Positions 46,334-56,023 are shown, counted from the stretch's first letter. The stretch: DNA of 64,000 bases from an uncultured Bacteroidota bacterium (GCA_902614065.1 CACMJT010000004.1:1-64000); one strand, 5' to 3'. Translations and numbers: made by a program. The notes: generated by a model not told the origin, from the letters alone.

Positions 46334-49096
46334 TCATTTTACCAAATCATATCCTTGGTTAATGCCTTTTTCCATGGCAGGAACACCCTTAACCATCCAA
46401 ACTGGCTTATTTTCTCCTTTTAAATAATGATCAAAGAACTGTTGCATTCTGATATTAAAATCCTTTCTGTTTTTCATTTTCAGTGGCCAATGCCTAGCAT
46501 CATTATAGTTTAACAACCATGATGGTTTTGAAAGACGTCTTAAACTCATAAAAAACTCAATACCCTGATACCATGGCACATGCCCATCTTTATCATTATG
46601 CATGATCAAAAGTGGAGTATTGATTTTATCAATATTATAAATTGGTGAGTTTTCAAAATATCTTTGAGGATATTCCCATGGGTTACCCCCTAACCTACTT
46701 TGCGTATGTTCATATTGAAATTGCCTACTAAGGCCAGTATCCCACCTAATTCCGCCATATGCACTTACCATGTTGACAACAGGTGCTCCTGACTCAGCTG
46801 CTTTAAAAATATCTGTTTTTGTAACCAAATATGCAACTTGATACCCCCCCCAGCTGTGACCTTGTACTCCAATATTATTTTTGTCTACAAATCCTTTTTC
46901 AATTAATGAAGTAATTCCAGGAATGACACAATTAAAAGCACTTTCGCCTGGGTAACCAACTCTGTAATACACATCGGGGTTGAAAATCAAATAACCTCTG
47001 CTTGTATAAAAACTATAATTAATTGATGACCTTCCAGGATTTGGAGCTCTATGAGTATGCAAACCATTCGAACTTTTTTCATAGAAGTTTACTATCATTG
47101 GATATTGCTTTGAAGGATCAAAATTCTCTGGTTTTATCAATATTCCAGATAATTTCAAACCATCTAATGATGACCAAGTAACCAGTTCTGATGTTCCCCA
47201 ATTATAATCAACTTGTTGTGGGTTAGCATTACTAATTAACTTGTCAGAATCAAACCCTAATTTTGACAGTCTAATGTCTGGATATTCAATAAAAGATTGC
47301 CTGGTGTAAATTATGTCATCAGTTGATCTAGCCTTTTTTGGGGAAGAGTATCTATAAGGACCATCCATAAGCTGTTTACCTTCGTTTTTTTTATGATTAA
47401 ACTCATAATAACCCGAATTTTTTGTTTTTTCATTGAATGTGAGCATCAATAATTTTTTTGAGGTATCAATAAATTCGATATCAGAATCTAATTTAATTAG
47501 CCTGTAGGATGTTTTTAATTCACGACCATTTGTTAATCGCTGTGAATCTCCATTTTCTGGATTAATTTCCCAAATGTCGTAACGATCATAAACAAGAATA
47601 GTCTTATCATTTTTGGTCCACCCTGCAGACCCATATGAACTTGGGTAATTTGGATAATCACTCAGTTCATTATAAAATAATTTACCTTTTGTTAATTCAA
47701 TATACTTTGAGGTTTTGAGATTGTAAGTATACCATGTGGTATCAACTTGATTATAACCATATGCGTAATTTCCAGCCGGGCTTAATCTTGAGGAACTAGG
47801 ATTGCCTTTAATTATACTTTTAAATTCACCATTATTTATATTCCTAACAGCCAAATCATGTTTGGAAAAAAGTGCGGTCCATTGAGAACTAAGCTGATAT
47901 GGTTCTGGATTACTAATCAATGCATATTTATTGTTTCCATTTTCAGATGTAATTGAATTCGGGAATTCTTTGGTTGCTATTTGAATTACTTTTTCATCGT
48001 TTATATGATAAACGGATTTGAATGACTTTTTTCTGTCATTATTTAATTGCATTTCTTGAATTGTATACAGTCTAGGTTCGTCATAAGTCCATACCTCAAC
48101 GTCAACAATTTCATCCTTGAGCAGTAATGTATCTTGATAAATTTCTGGTAATGCTAAACCAAAATAAAGCTTGGTTTCATCATCTGAAAAATTGATTTGA
48201 CCATCAGATGAAACTTGATAGCCATCGGGTGAACTCTTCCTGTCAAGAATTAATTTTAAATCATTTTTTTGATTCCAAGTATATAGTTCCTTATTTCTTT
48301 CATATGCTTTTGTAGAATCAGTATCTACAACAAATGCCAAATGTTTTCCACTATCACTTAATTCAAGTTTGTGATATTTTGTTTTAACATGTGATTCGTA
48401 AATATGTTTTGTGGTATTATTACTCAAATCTTTAATATAAACACCAGGTTTTGTGGAATTCTTTTCGCCACTAGTTACATATGAAATAAATTTTTCTTTT
48501 TTTGAAAATGTGTAATCTAAGACGAATGGAATAGTATCCTCTTTCTCTGTATCTAAATTTCTAATAATTAGTGGGTATCCATTTTTTGAACTTGGTTTTT
48601 TATTTATTTTCTTTTCTTTTATGGTGTCTTTTTTATGTTTGTTAGTCGAATCATAAGTATATGCAAGATATCCTGACCACTTTTCTGGATTTTTATAAGA
48701 TTTAATGTTTGATATTTTAACCAGTGTTTTGTTTTGTAAATTAAATATTCCCAGAGAGTCCATCGGCATTTTTCCCTTTTTTACTTTTCTCCTTTTCATT
48801 TCTGTTATTGTGTCGTTCCACTCTTTAACTACAAAAATTGCATATTTAGAATTGTAAGAAAACACTCCTTTGTCTGCACGATCATGTTCGAAAATTAAAT
48901 TAGCATTTTTGTCTTTTATTTTTAAAAAACTATCCTCCTCACCTCTTTGAAGAGAATACATTATAAAGTCACCATTTGAACTAATTTGTGAATTTTGAAT
49001 TCTGTTCCAAATATCAAAGTCTTTATGGTCTAAAACTTTTTTTTGTCCGTTAATATTTAAAGAGATGATTAATAATATTATTGCAAATTTTTTCAT
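46334..49096 (-). CDS. Secreted S9-family prolyl oligopeptidase-like peptidase
   Basis: 920 residues from the ATG at 49096, whose product begins with a clear signal peptide (KFAIILLIISLNINGQ); the upstream in-frame ATG would lie beyond it, inside the tRNA gene. A long N-terminal beta-propeller region (about 20-640) precedes the alpha/beta-hydrolase domain with GHSWGGYQ (catalytic Ser; Trp replaces the common Tyr), DKDGHVPW (Asp) and the C-terminal ARHWPL (His). Likely periplasmic or surface dipeptidyl/oligopeptidase supplying peptides. Divergent from tRNA-Arg. Confidence 0.88.
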   Translation of the reverse strand: MKKFAIILLIISLNINGQKKVLDHKDFDIWNRIQNSQISSNGDFIMYSLQRGEEDSFLKIKDKNANLIFEHDRADKGVFSYNSKYAIFVVKEWNDTITEMKRRKVKKGKMPMDSLGIFNLQNKTLVKISNIKSYKNPEKWSGYLAYTYDSTNKHKKDTIKEKKINKKPSSKNGYPLIIRNLDTEKEDTIPFVLDYTFSKKEKFISYVTSGEKNSTKPGVYIKDLSNNTTKHIYESHVKTKYHKLELSDSGKHLAFVVDTDSTKAYERNKELYTWNQKNDLKLILDRKSSPDGYQVSSDGQINFSDDETKLYFGLALPEIYQDTLLLKDEIVDVEVWTYDEPRLYTIQEMQLNNDRKKSFKSVYHINDEKVIQIATKEFPNSITSENGNNKYALISNPEPYQLSSQWTALFSKHDLAVRNINNGEFKSIIKGNPSSSRLSPAGNYAYGYNQVDTTWYTYNLKTSKYIELTKGKLFYNELSDYPNYPSSYGSAGWTKNDKTILVYDRYDIWEINPENGDSQRLTNGRELKTSYRLIKLDSDIEFIDTSKKLLMLTFNEKTKNSGYYEFNHKKNEGKQLMDGPYRYSSPKKARSTDDIIYTRQSFIEYPDIRLSKLGFDSDKLISNANPQQVDYNWGTSELVTWSSLDGLKLSGILIKPENFDPSKQYPMIVNFYEKSSNGLHTHRAPNPGRSSINYSFYTSRGYLIFNPDVYYRVGYPGESAFNCVIPGITSLIEKGFVDKNNIGVQGHSWGGYQVAYLVTKTDIFKAAESGAPVVNMVSAYGGIRWDTGLSRQFQYEHTQSRLGGNPWEYPQRYFENSPIYNIDKINTPLLIMHNDKDGHVPWYQGIEFFMSLRRLSKPSWLLNYNDARHWPLKMKNRKDFNIRMQQFFDHYLKGENKPVWMVKGVPAMEKGINQGYDLVK

Positions 49097-49128
49097 ACGT
49101 ATAAATGTAATAAATTCGCAAGAACAAA

Positions 49129-49202
49129 GGCCTCGTAGCATAACTGAATAGTGCATCTGATTACGGCTCAGAAGGTTGCAGGTTTGAATCCTGCCGAGGT
49201 CA
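49129..49202 (+). tRNA. tRNA-Arg (anticodon ACG)
   Basis: A complete 74-base cloverleaf. Acceptor GGCCTCG pairs with CGAGGTC (one G-U), D-stem GCAT/GTGC, anticodon stem TCTGA/TCAGA with loop TTACGGC (ACG at 34-36), variable loop AGGTT, T-stem GCAGG/CCTGC, discriminator A; the CCA end is not encoded. It reads CGN Arg codons after deamination of A34. The D-loop has A at 19 and the T-loop has U at 56, in place of the usual G19 and C56. A terminator follows directly. Confidence 0.93.
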
Positions 49203-49203
49203 C

Positions 49204-49243
49204 AAAAAAAAGGGAAACTAATAATTTAGAATCCCTTTTTTTA
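49204..49243. terminator. Bidirectional terminator between tRNA-Arg and the NTF2-like gene
   Basis: AAAAAGGGA and TCCCTTTTT pair, with an inner CTAA/TTAG stem inside the loop, and T runs on both strands. It serves the tRNA (plus) and the minus-strand lipoprotein pair. Confidence 0.85.
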
Positions 49244-49259
49244 TTAGAATTAAAAGATA

Positions 49260-49766
49260 TTATTTGCTTTGTTCAGCGTAAAGAGCTGCCTCCTTGTCAA
49301 TATCTGTTGTGTCAAAATAACATGCTGTAGAAACGATTTTATCACCTTCCCACTTCCACCAGCAGTGAAAGTTATTGGTTTGAACTTCCCCTGTTATTTT
49401 AGATTTTCCAGTCCATTCAGCCCACTGGTTTGTGTAAATACTACCATCGTTGTAATACATAGTAGTCACCCAAGGCGTCAAATGTTCCATTTCATCATAT
49501 AATAATGAATGAAAATTATAGCCAGCAATTATTTCATCATTAGTGTATTCATCATTGTTAACATAATGAACACCATCTTCTGCAAAGTAATCTTTGGCCA
49601 TATCAAAATTTCCTTCTGTGTAAGCTTTGGCAAGGCTTTCAATAGTTATTGTTTTATCATCTGTTGCCATCATAACTCCACCTCTCTCAGATGTGTCAAA
49701 AGGTATGTCACCACATGATGTAAAAAATAAAAATATACTTAACGTAATTAAAATTGAATTTTTCAT
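49260..49766 (-). CDS. NTF2-like (SnoaL-fold) lipoprotein A
   Basis: 168 residues. The lipoprotein signal ends FFTSC (C18), followed by a flexible segment and a domain of about 125 residues with the SnoaL/NTF2 pattern: a helix (ESLAKAYTEGNFDMAKDYFAEDGVHY), a curved sheet and a Trp-rich core (FHCWWKWEGDKIV). Parts of that string are split here: EGNFDMAKDYF, WWKWEGDK. No catalytic residues are certain, so it may bind a small molecule or only be a scaffold. It is the downstream gene of a two-gene unit with lipoprotein B. Confidence 0.78.
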   Translation of the reverse strand: MKNSILITLSIFLFFTSCGDIPFDTSERGGVMMATDDKTITIESLAKAYTEGNFDMAKDYFAEDGVHYVNNDEYTNDEIIAGYNFHSLLYDEMEHLTPWVTTMYYNDGSIYTNQWAEWTGKSKITGEVQTNNFHCWWKWEGDKIVSTACYFDTTDIDKEAALYAEQSK

Positions 49767-49772
49767 ATGTTA

Positions 49773-50291
49773 TTATTCTGTTTCTTCAACAATATCTTGA
49801 CCAGATCCTGACCATCTTTCGATTTTGCCATCCTTAACAATAAAAGTTTCAAATTGTCTCCAATTATTGACATTTTCTAGTGAGTCTTTGAATGTGTATA
49901 CAAAATGTGTTTTTACAATTTCATACCCACTTTCTGGATTAATAACTAGGGAATAAGCATGCTTCAGTTCTGTATCCAATGTGGCTCCGTTAGCCGCTCT
50001 TACAGAGTCTCTTCTCAAAGAAGCCTCTTTTACCCAATCTAAGTTTCTTAAAATACCATCACCCCCATAAAACCTAATCGAGTCAGCAGATAATTCACTC
50101 ATTGTCTCAAAATCTCTTTCATCCCATGCTTTATTAAAAGCCATAGCGGTTTCAATACTTTCATCAGTTCCTAATGAAAATTTGTAATCTTTACCCCACT
50201 CATATGTATTGTATCCAACAGTTGGCGCTTCACATCCAACAATGAATAGTATTATTAATACAGCAAAATATTTAATGTTTAGTTTTTTCAT
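49773..50291 (-). CDS. NTF2-like (SnoaL-fold) lipoprotein B
   Basis: 172 residues. The signal ends FIVGC (C20). The mature domain (about 45-165) has the same plan as lipoprotein A: AFNKAWDERDFETM, then DSIRFYGGDG, and a C-terminal strand with FIVKDGKIERW. It lies seven bases upstream of lipoprotein A on the same strand, so they are co-expressed. No close homology to a known enzyme family can be claimed. Confidence 0.78.
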   Translation of the reverse strand: MKKLNIKYFAVLIILFIVGCEAPTVGYNTYEWGKDYKFSLGTDESIETAMAFNKAWDERDFETMSELSADSIRFYGGDGILRNLDWVKEASLRRDSVRAANGATLDTELKHAYSLVINPESGYEIVKTHFVYTFKDSLENVNNWRQFETFIVKDGKIERWSGSGQDIVEETE

Positions 50292-50442
50292 AATAAATTA
50301 ATTTTTTTAAAAATAATGTAAATAATAAAGTCTTAGATTAAGAAAAATATAATTTTTTCGTTAATTAATGATTTAATAATAATGAATATTGAATAATGAG
50401 AATGTAATAATTAACTTCATATATTAATTTAAAATTCAAAAT

Positions 50443-51156
50443 ATGAAGAATACAATAATGTTATTAATATCTAGTTTGTTTTTCACTTTTTCATTTTCTC
50501 AAACACCATCATTTACAGTTTATTACTTCAATGCTGAAAGAAGTAATGAAGGTGAAATTGCCGCTGCCTATGATGATTTTTTTGAAGGAGTTGAATTCAA
50601 ATCAGGAGGTGCTTACTTGGAAAGAATGGATAGAGGAAATGTTGATGGTTCACATAGACTAGTACGTTTTGGAGATACCGAAAACTGGGGTCTGGTTGAA
50701 TCAAAAACCAGAGAACAATGGGCTAAACACATGAGTGATCTAGATCCACTTGTTGAAAGTCGAGGACCTAGATACACAGGAAGAATATTAGGATCAAATG
50801 GTGTAAACCCTGTAACAAAACCTTACATTCAGATCTATGACCTTGAAGTTTCCAATCCAGTAAAATGGTTAGCTGCATTTGCTAAACTTATCGAAGACAC
50901 TAAAGATTCTTACAATGGAGGAATGGTTGTTTATGGGACTTATGATATTGGTGCTCCAATGGGTGTTAACAGAGACGGCACAGCCACACACTGGGTTGCC
51001 CTTGGTGCAGATAATTTGGGTGAACTAATAATGGCTAAAGCAGAGGGAGAAAAAAATGTTGAGGAGTGGACAGAATATCACCAGACTAAGGGTGAGACTA
51101 AAATCCTAAATCACTACAGCTTAAGGATACTAAAAGATTACGGATCATTTAATTAA
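50443..51156 (+). CDS. Secreted protein of unknown function with an internal duplication
   Basis: 237 residues. A signal peptide of about 20 residues ends FSFSQ. The mature protein appears to contain two related halves of about 85 residues: the first has FFEGVEFKSGGAY and DGSHRLVRFGDTENWG, the second IEDTKDSYNGGMVVY and DGTATHWVALGADNLG. Each half looks like a dimeric alpha-beta-barrel (ferredoxin-like) unit, so the pair could be a pseudo-dimer. I do not recognise the family. It is monocistronic, with a terminator directly after. Confidence 0.72.
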   Translation: MKNTIMLLISSLFFTFSFSQTPSFTVYYFNAERSNEGEIAAAYDDFFEGVEFKSGGAYLERMDRGNVDGSHRLVRFGDTENWGLVESKTREQWAKHMSDLDPLVESRGPRYTGRILGSNGVNPVTKPYIQIYDLEVSNPVKWLAAFAKLIEDTKDSYNGGMVVYGTYDIGAPMGVNRDGTATHWVALGADNLGELIMAKAEGEKNVEEWTEYHQTKGETKILNHYSLRILKDYGSFN

Positions 51157-51178
51157 TAGTAATTTTTTAATAGAAACT

Positions 51179-51210
51179 AAAAGAGGCAAATTTAATTCGC
51201 CTCTTTTTTT
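51179..51210 (+). terminator. Terminator after the duplicated secreted protein
   Basis: AAAGAGGC and GCCTCTTT pair around an eleven-base AT-rich loop, followed by eight T's on the plus strand. Confidence 0.82.
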
Positions 51211-51222
51211 TATCTTAAGACT

Positions 51223-52665
51223 TTGAAAAAGGTTTTTTTACTATTCTGTTTTATACTTATTTCTTGTGATGATGTTGTGGAAAACAAAAACTTCATTATT
51301 GTATTTGTTGATGATATGGGTTATGGAGATATTGCTAGTTATGGTCATCCTACCATAAGAACACCAAATCTAGACATTATGGCAAGTGAGGGTCAGAAAT
51401 GGACTCAGTTTTATTCAGCCTCAAGTGTCTGTACGCCCAGCAGAGCTGCACTTTTGACAGGGAGGTTGCCGATTAGAAACGGTATGATTGGAAAAGAACA
51501 TAGAGTTTTGTTTCCAGACTCTGAATTTGGACTACCAGCAAATGAAATTACAATTGCCGAAAAATTAAGAGAAAATGGTTATAAAACAGCCGCAATTGGT
51601 AAGTGGCACTTGGGTCATAAGAAAGAATACTTGCCAACTAATCATGGTTTTGATTATTATTTTGGTATCCCCTATTCTAACGATATGAATATGATTAACG
51701 GTGTTACTTGCTGTCCAGGAAAGAATTATTGGAAACAATATCAGTCTGATGATATAAATTCTGACAATTACAATGTACCAATTATTGAAAATACTCAGAT
51801 TACCGAAAGACCTGCAAATCAAAAGACAATAACAAAAAGATTTACAGACAAGACAATTGATTTTATTGATAAAAATAAAAATGACAATTTTTTTATATAC
51901 CTAGCTCATAGCATGCCTCATACCCCACTTTACGCATCTGAAAATTTTTATGGAAAAAGCAAAGCTGGTTTGTACGGCGATGTTATTGAAGAAATAGACT
52001 TTAATATGGGTAGAATAATGAAAAAAATCATCGATGAAAATCTACATAAAAACACAATAGTTGTATTTACATCAGACAACGGTCCATGGCTTCCATATGA
52101 TACTCATGGAGGATCGGCTGGACTTTTAAGGGAAGGGAAAGGAACTACATGGGAAGGTGGGCAAAGAGTACCTGGACTTTTTTGGGGGGGCTCTATAAAG
52201 CCTGGTACCATTAGCGATTTGGGCTCAACACTGGACATATTCCCTACTTTTTTGGATTTTGCTGGAATAGATAATATTAATGATAGAATAATTGATGGGG
52301 TCAGCATGAAAAAGACCCTAACAAATCATGTCAGTAGCCAAAGGAAATCAATCCTATTTTATAGACAGAGGGAAATTTATGCAATGAGACTTAATGATTT
52401 CAAAGCGCATTTTATTACACAAGGTGCCTATGATTACAATGGAAGTAATCACTACAATGCAAGGGGTTATGTGAAAAGAAATAAGAAGAAAATTTTAGAA
52501 AAACCCTTGTTATATAATTTAAACGATGATCCATCAGAAAAATTTAATATTGCAAATCAATATCCTGAGGTTATTGAAAAAATAAAAGAGTTAATCGATG
52601 ATCATAATAAAAATTTAAATGCACCCATTGACCTACTATCAAATAGAACCGGAGTTGAATTCTAG
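51223..52665 (+). CDS. Type I sulfatase, lipid-anchored
   Basis: 480 residues starting at TTG, with KKVFLLFCFILISC forming a lipoprotein signal (C15). The formylglycine motif C-x-P-S-R reads CTPSRAALLTGR (C70). N-terminal metal residues are in VFVDDMGYGD, and TSDNGPW (about 285) is the distal metal site. It removes sulfate esters from carbohydrates, often marine polysaccharides. The maturing enzyme (anSME or FGE) is not in the window. No SusCD pair is near, so this is not a canonical polysaccharide utilisation locus. Confidence 0.92.
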   Translation: MKKVFLLFCFILISCDDVVENKNFIIVFVDDMGYGDIASYGHPTIRTPNLDIMASEGQKWTQFYSASSVCTPSRAALLTGRLPIRNGMIGKEHRVLFPDSEFGLPANEITIAEKLRENGYKTAAIGKWHLGHKKEYLPTNHGFDYYFGIPYSNDMNMINGVTCCPGKNYWKQYQSDDINSDNYNVPIIENTQITERPANQKTITKRFTDKTIDFIDKNKNDNFFIYLAHSMPHTPLYASENFYGKSKAGLYGDVIEEIDFNMGRIMKKIIDENLHKNTIVVFTSDNGPWLPYDTHGGSAGLLREGKGTTWEGGQRVPGLFWGGSIKPGTISDLGSTLDIFPTFLDFAGIDNINDRIIDGVSMKKTLTNHVSSQRKSILFYRQREIYAMRLNDFKAHFITQGAYDYNGSNHYNARGYVKRNKKKILEKPLLYNLNDDPSEKFNIANQYPEVIEKIKELIDDHNKNLNAPIDLLSNRTGVEF

Positions 52666-52729
52666 TTGTAATGTTTTTTAATCAATCATTTCAATCGTTT
52701 TCAGACATTTAGTATATTTATAATCGGAT

Positions 52730-53527
52730 ATGAAAAAATTCCTACATATACTTTCTTTCTTAGTCATCTCAAATATTTTTTATGCTCAAAAACAAGAAAA
52801 TCCTGTTCTGAAAGAGCTCAACGAGATAATTTTGAATACCAAGCTGTATGGTGGTTTTTACAATGGTATGAGTCGGGAAGCCGCAACTAATGAATATGAA
52901 ACCAACAAGTACAGCAAATACTACAATATCACATTTCCAGGCGTTAATCACAAATTTAGCTTACAGAACGATCCTAGAGGATGGGATGGTGTTGGAGAAG
53001 GAAAATTAAATCAACAATTAGGGCCAGGAGATAGACTTGGTGATCCAAATTTGAGTAGTAAGTTTCAAACTGTTTCAATAATTGAAGTTGAGCTATTTGG
53101 TAAACTTTATTACACACCCACAGATGGATTGATTGGTGTAAAATTGTTTAGCTCAGAAGCAGGCAATGCCAATAACTATAAAGAAAGTCTTAAAGGTATT
53201 TTGGATTTTTTAAGTTCTGTAGGATACTCTGACCAAATTAGAGAGCCAATGTCTATAAATGATAAGAGAAGTAGTGAACAAAACGACAGTCACAAAAAAC
53301 TCATCAATGGAGAATATACCATTAGTGAAGGTTTTTTTAATGATGAAAAATCTATTGATTTGGTTTTCACATTAACCAAAGGTGAACTTAAAATTGATGT
53401 TTTGCTTCACAATCCAAGCCAATCAAATGGAGGACAAATTTCCATCCTTATTTACAATAGTAAAGATTTTGATTACTTCAAACATCTTGAGGGAATTAAA
53501 GAAAATATATCAAGCGACTTTGGTTAG
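52730..53527 (+). CDS. Secreted protein of unknown function
   Basis: 265 residues. A signal peptide of about 20 residues ends IFYAQ. The mature part is soluble, mixed alpha/beta, with a central Gly/Asp-rich segment (GWDGVGEGKL and GPGDRLGDP) and no Cys. No family recognised. It has its own short upstream region and no clear terminator; about 110 bases separate it from the next gene. It is the only protein in this accessory block without either a lipobox or a repeated surface architecture. Confidence 0.68.
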   Translation: MKKFLHILSFLVISNIFYAQKQENPVLKELNEIILNTKLYGGFYNGMSREAATNEYETNKYSKYYNITFPGVNHKFSLQNDPRGWDGVGEGKLNQQLGPGDRLGDPNLSSKFQTVSIIEVELFGKLYYTPTDGLIGVKLFSSEAGNANNYKESLKGILDFLSSVGYSDQIREPMSINDKRSSEQNDSHKKLINGEYTISEGFFNDEKSIDLVFTLTKGELKIDVLLHNPSQSNGGQISILIYNSKDFDYFKHLEGIKENISSDFG

Positions 53528-53636
53528 AAAAAACTAACATTTCTTCAAAAATTATTAAACTAACATTATTAATTCATTAACAAATTGTTACGTTTTTTAA
53601 TGATAGTTTAATAATTTTAAGTTATAACAGCTATCT

Positions 53637-56021
53637 ATGAAAAAATCCATAATTATTTTTGCTATATTCTTATTTCCATTTCTCTTACATTCCCAAGCTG
53701 CTAGTGGAGCATGGAACTCCAATGGCGCAGTCACTTGTATATGGCAAGGTGGAAGCGATACAAATTGGGAAACCCCTGGCAACTGGGAAGCTGGTACATG
53801 TAATGACAATAGTGGAAATGCAAGTTACCCAGCAACAAATACTGTATCAGTAAAGTTTGACGGCAGTGAAGCGGACACAGGAGATACCGGTAGAACAATT
53901 ACCATTAACAACAACATTGCTCTTAATCAACTTATATTTTCCTCAGGAAGTAATAATCAGAACTGGACTTTTACTGGTTCTGACCTATTCAAAACAATAA
54001 CTTTTAACGGTGCCAAATCACAACCAGTTAGAATGAATAATAGTAATATTAGTATTACGTTTAATATCAATGTTACCGTCGATAGAACAAGCCAATCTCA
54101 AATGGTTTTGGGAGACAGTGGTACTAGAACAAACAATAACATAACTTTTGGAAATGGATACACCTTAACACTGAGTAATAAGGCACTTAAATTTAAATTC
54201 AATTCAAATACTCAATCAGTTGTTTTTAATGGAAGTATTGCAGCCAGTTCGAACGCAGGGGATTTAATATTTGATAATTATCATGGAGCTACATTTGGTT
54301 CAACTCTGTTGATGCCAAGTTTTCCTGCATCTCTTTTGTTTCAAGGTGCGACAGTTAGCGGAGAGCCATACGGAGATTTAAATGCAGGTGGTGGAATAAC
54401 CGTAAATGGTCCTATTCAAGCTGAACAAGTAAGAATATCTACAACTAACCTTACTGTTGGTGTGGGGGGAAGCATAACAACATCTGGATCAGGAAATAAC
54501 TCTTTAAGCACCGGCGGCAGTGGAAAATTCATTGTTCAAACTAGCAAAAGTAATTCTGGCTCAATCATTAATAACGCAGATGGAGATGGCTATAATTTAA
54601 GTTTAGTGAGAACTGTTGATGGAAGTAGTGAATGGACTCTTCTTGGAATACCAGTAACAGATCAAGATGTCCAAACATTTATAGGTAATTCTACAGCTGC
54701 TGGACTGAGAACGAAAGATATTGGTGGAGTTACAAAAAGTGCAATTGGTTATCATGTACCTGCTACTAATACCTATGATTATTTCAATAGTACTGGAAAT
54801 ACTGGAACTTCTTTTTCGAATGTTAAAGGTTATATAGTTAGCCCTTCAGCAAGTGCAGGTACAATTGATGTGACAATTGATGGAACTGCTCCTGAAACCA
54901 ATAGTGCTGATTACATTAGAGCTACTTTTGCTGCTGGAGATATCAAAAACACTCATGCCAGTGGTGGAGCTGCTGCATCTAGCTGGAATCTTATTGGAAA
55001 TCCATATGCCGCATACGTTGCGTTAAATGACAATGCAACTGGACATGATGGAGATGCCAATAATGACGGTGATTGGGGAGACACAGGTGATAATGCCAAC
55101 CTTAATTTTCTTGCGAAAAATAGCGGACCGTTACACAACTCATACCAGTATGTATACGCATGGAATGGATCATCTTGGGATCAGTACGGCCTCAATAGTA
55201 CAGATGTTAAACACATCGCACCAGGTGAAGGATTTTTTATTTATATGAGAGGCGGGGACTTGAATGGCGCACAGGTTGAGTTCAATGAAGAAATGCTTAC
55301 GACAGGTACTTTTAGAAACTTTAATGCTCCTGTTGCAAATGGTTCTCCAAATGAAAAAATCGGAAGATTAAAATTAAAAATAACAGATCTAGAAAGTGGT
55401 GATTATGATAAAACCAAACTTTATTTCAGCGACAAAAGAACGAGAGGATTAGACCCTGGATACGATGGTGGTAAGTTTTTTGTAAAAAATTCTGTTTATC
55501 TATACACAAGGTTATTGGAAAATGATGAGGGAATTGACTTAGGAGAACAATCAATCCCCTACTCAGACTTAAAAGATGTAATAATTCCTTTAGGAATTGA
55601 AACTAAATCATCAAAAATTAAACTTTCAATAACCGAAAGAGATATTGATGGATTAATTAATATATTCCTTGAGGATAGGCTTAATAATACAATTGTAGAA
55701 ATAGATAAGAAAATCAATATTGATTTAAACGAAGAAGTTAACGGTCATAATAGATTTTTCCTTCACTTTACAGATGGATTAATACCTGAACTGCCGACTG
55801 ATAGAAATCTTAGAATATTCAAAAATTCAAATTCGGGTGTTTCGATAATTGGTAACCCGGATGATAACTACTCAGCGAAAGTTTATGACTATTCAGGTAG
55901 ATTGATCAAGGAAGTTAACTTTAATCACAAAACAAAAATCAATGACCTAGATAGCAAGATGAAAATCTTGAGAATTGAGTCAGAAGAAGGATTAACGATT
56001 AAGAAATTTAAATTAAACTAA
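53637..56021 (+). CDS. Large secreted surface protein with putative type IX sorting C-terminus
   Basis: 794 residues. A signal peptide (about 20 residues, ending LLHSQ) precedes a W-x-G-x-x-D-T-N-W-x-x-x-x-N-W module (about 35-60) and a long beta-solenoid region. About residues 345-580 match the end module common in flavobacterial surface proteins: WTLLGIPVTD, LIGNPYAAYV, YAWNG and GFFIYMRGG. The last ~75 residues (KVYDYSGRLIKEV to KKFKLN) look like a type A sorting domain of the type IX system. Likely an adhesin or polysaccharide-binding protein; no catalytic site is visible. It shares a transcript with the following 50-residue gene. Confidence 0.8.
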   Translation: MKKSIIIFAIFLFPFLLHSQAASGAWNSNGAVTCIWQGGSDTNWETPGNWEAGTCNDNSGNASYPATNTVSVKFDGSEADTGDTGRTITINNNIALNQLIFSSGSNNQNWTFTGSDLFKTITFNGAKSQPVRMNNSNISITFNINVTVDRTSQSQMVLGDSGTRTNNNITFGNGYTLTLSNKALKFKFNSNTQSVVFNGSIAASSNAGDLIFDNYHGATFGSTLLMPSFPASLLFQGATVSGEPYGDLNAGGGITVNGPIQAEQVRISTTNLTVGVGGSITTSGSGNNSLSTGGSGKFIVQTSKSNSGSIINNADGDGYNLSLVRTVDGSSEWTLLGIPVTDQDVQTFIGNSTAAGLRTKDIGGVTKSAIGYHVPATNTYDYFNSTGNTGTSFSNVKGYIVSPSASAGTIDVTIDGTAPETNSADYIRATFAAGDIKNTHASGGAAASSWNLIGNPYAAYVALNDNATGHDGDANNDGDWGDTGDNANLNFLAKNSGPLHNSYQYVYAWNGSSWDQYGLNSTDVKHIAPGEGFFIYMRGGDLNGAQVEFNEEMLTTGTFRNFNAPVANGSPNEKIGRLKLKITDLESGDYDKTKLYFSDKRTRGLDPGYDGGKFFVKNSVYLYTRLLENDEGIDLGEQSIPYSDLKDVIIPLGIETKSSKIKLSITERDIDGLINIFLEDRLNNTIVEIDKKINIDLNEEVNGHNRFFLHFTDGLIPELPTDRNLRIFKNSNSGVSIIGNPDDNYSAKVYDYSGRLIKEVNFNHKTKINDLDSKMKILRIESEEGLTIKKFKLN

Positions 56022-56023
56022 GA

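Noticed and set aside
49129-49202. Integration site at the tRNA-Arg gene
   Set aside because: No integrase gene follows and I see no repeat of the tRNA 3' end elsewhere in the window; a terminator and a lipoprotein gene lie directly after.
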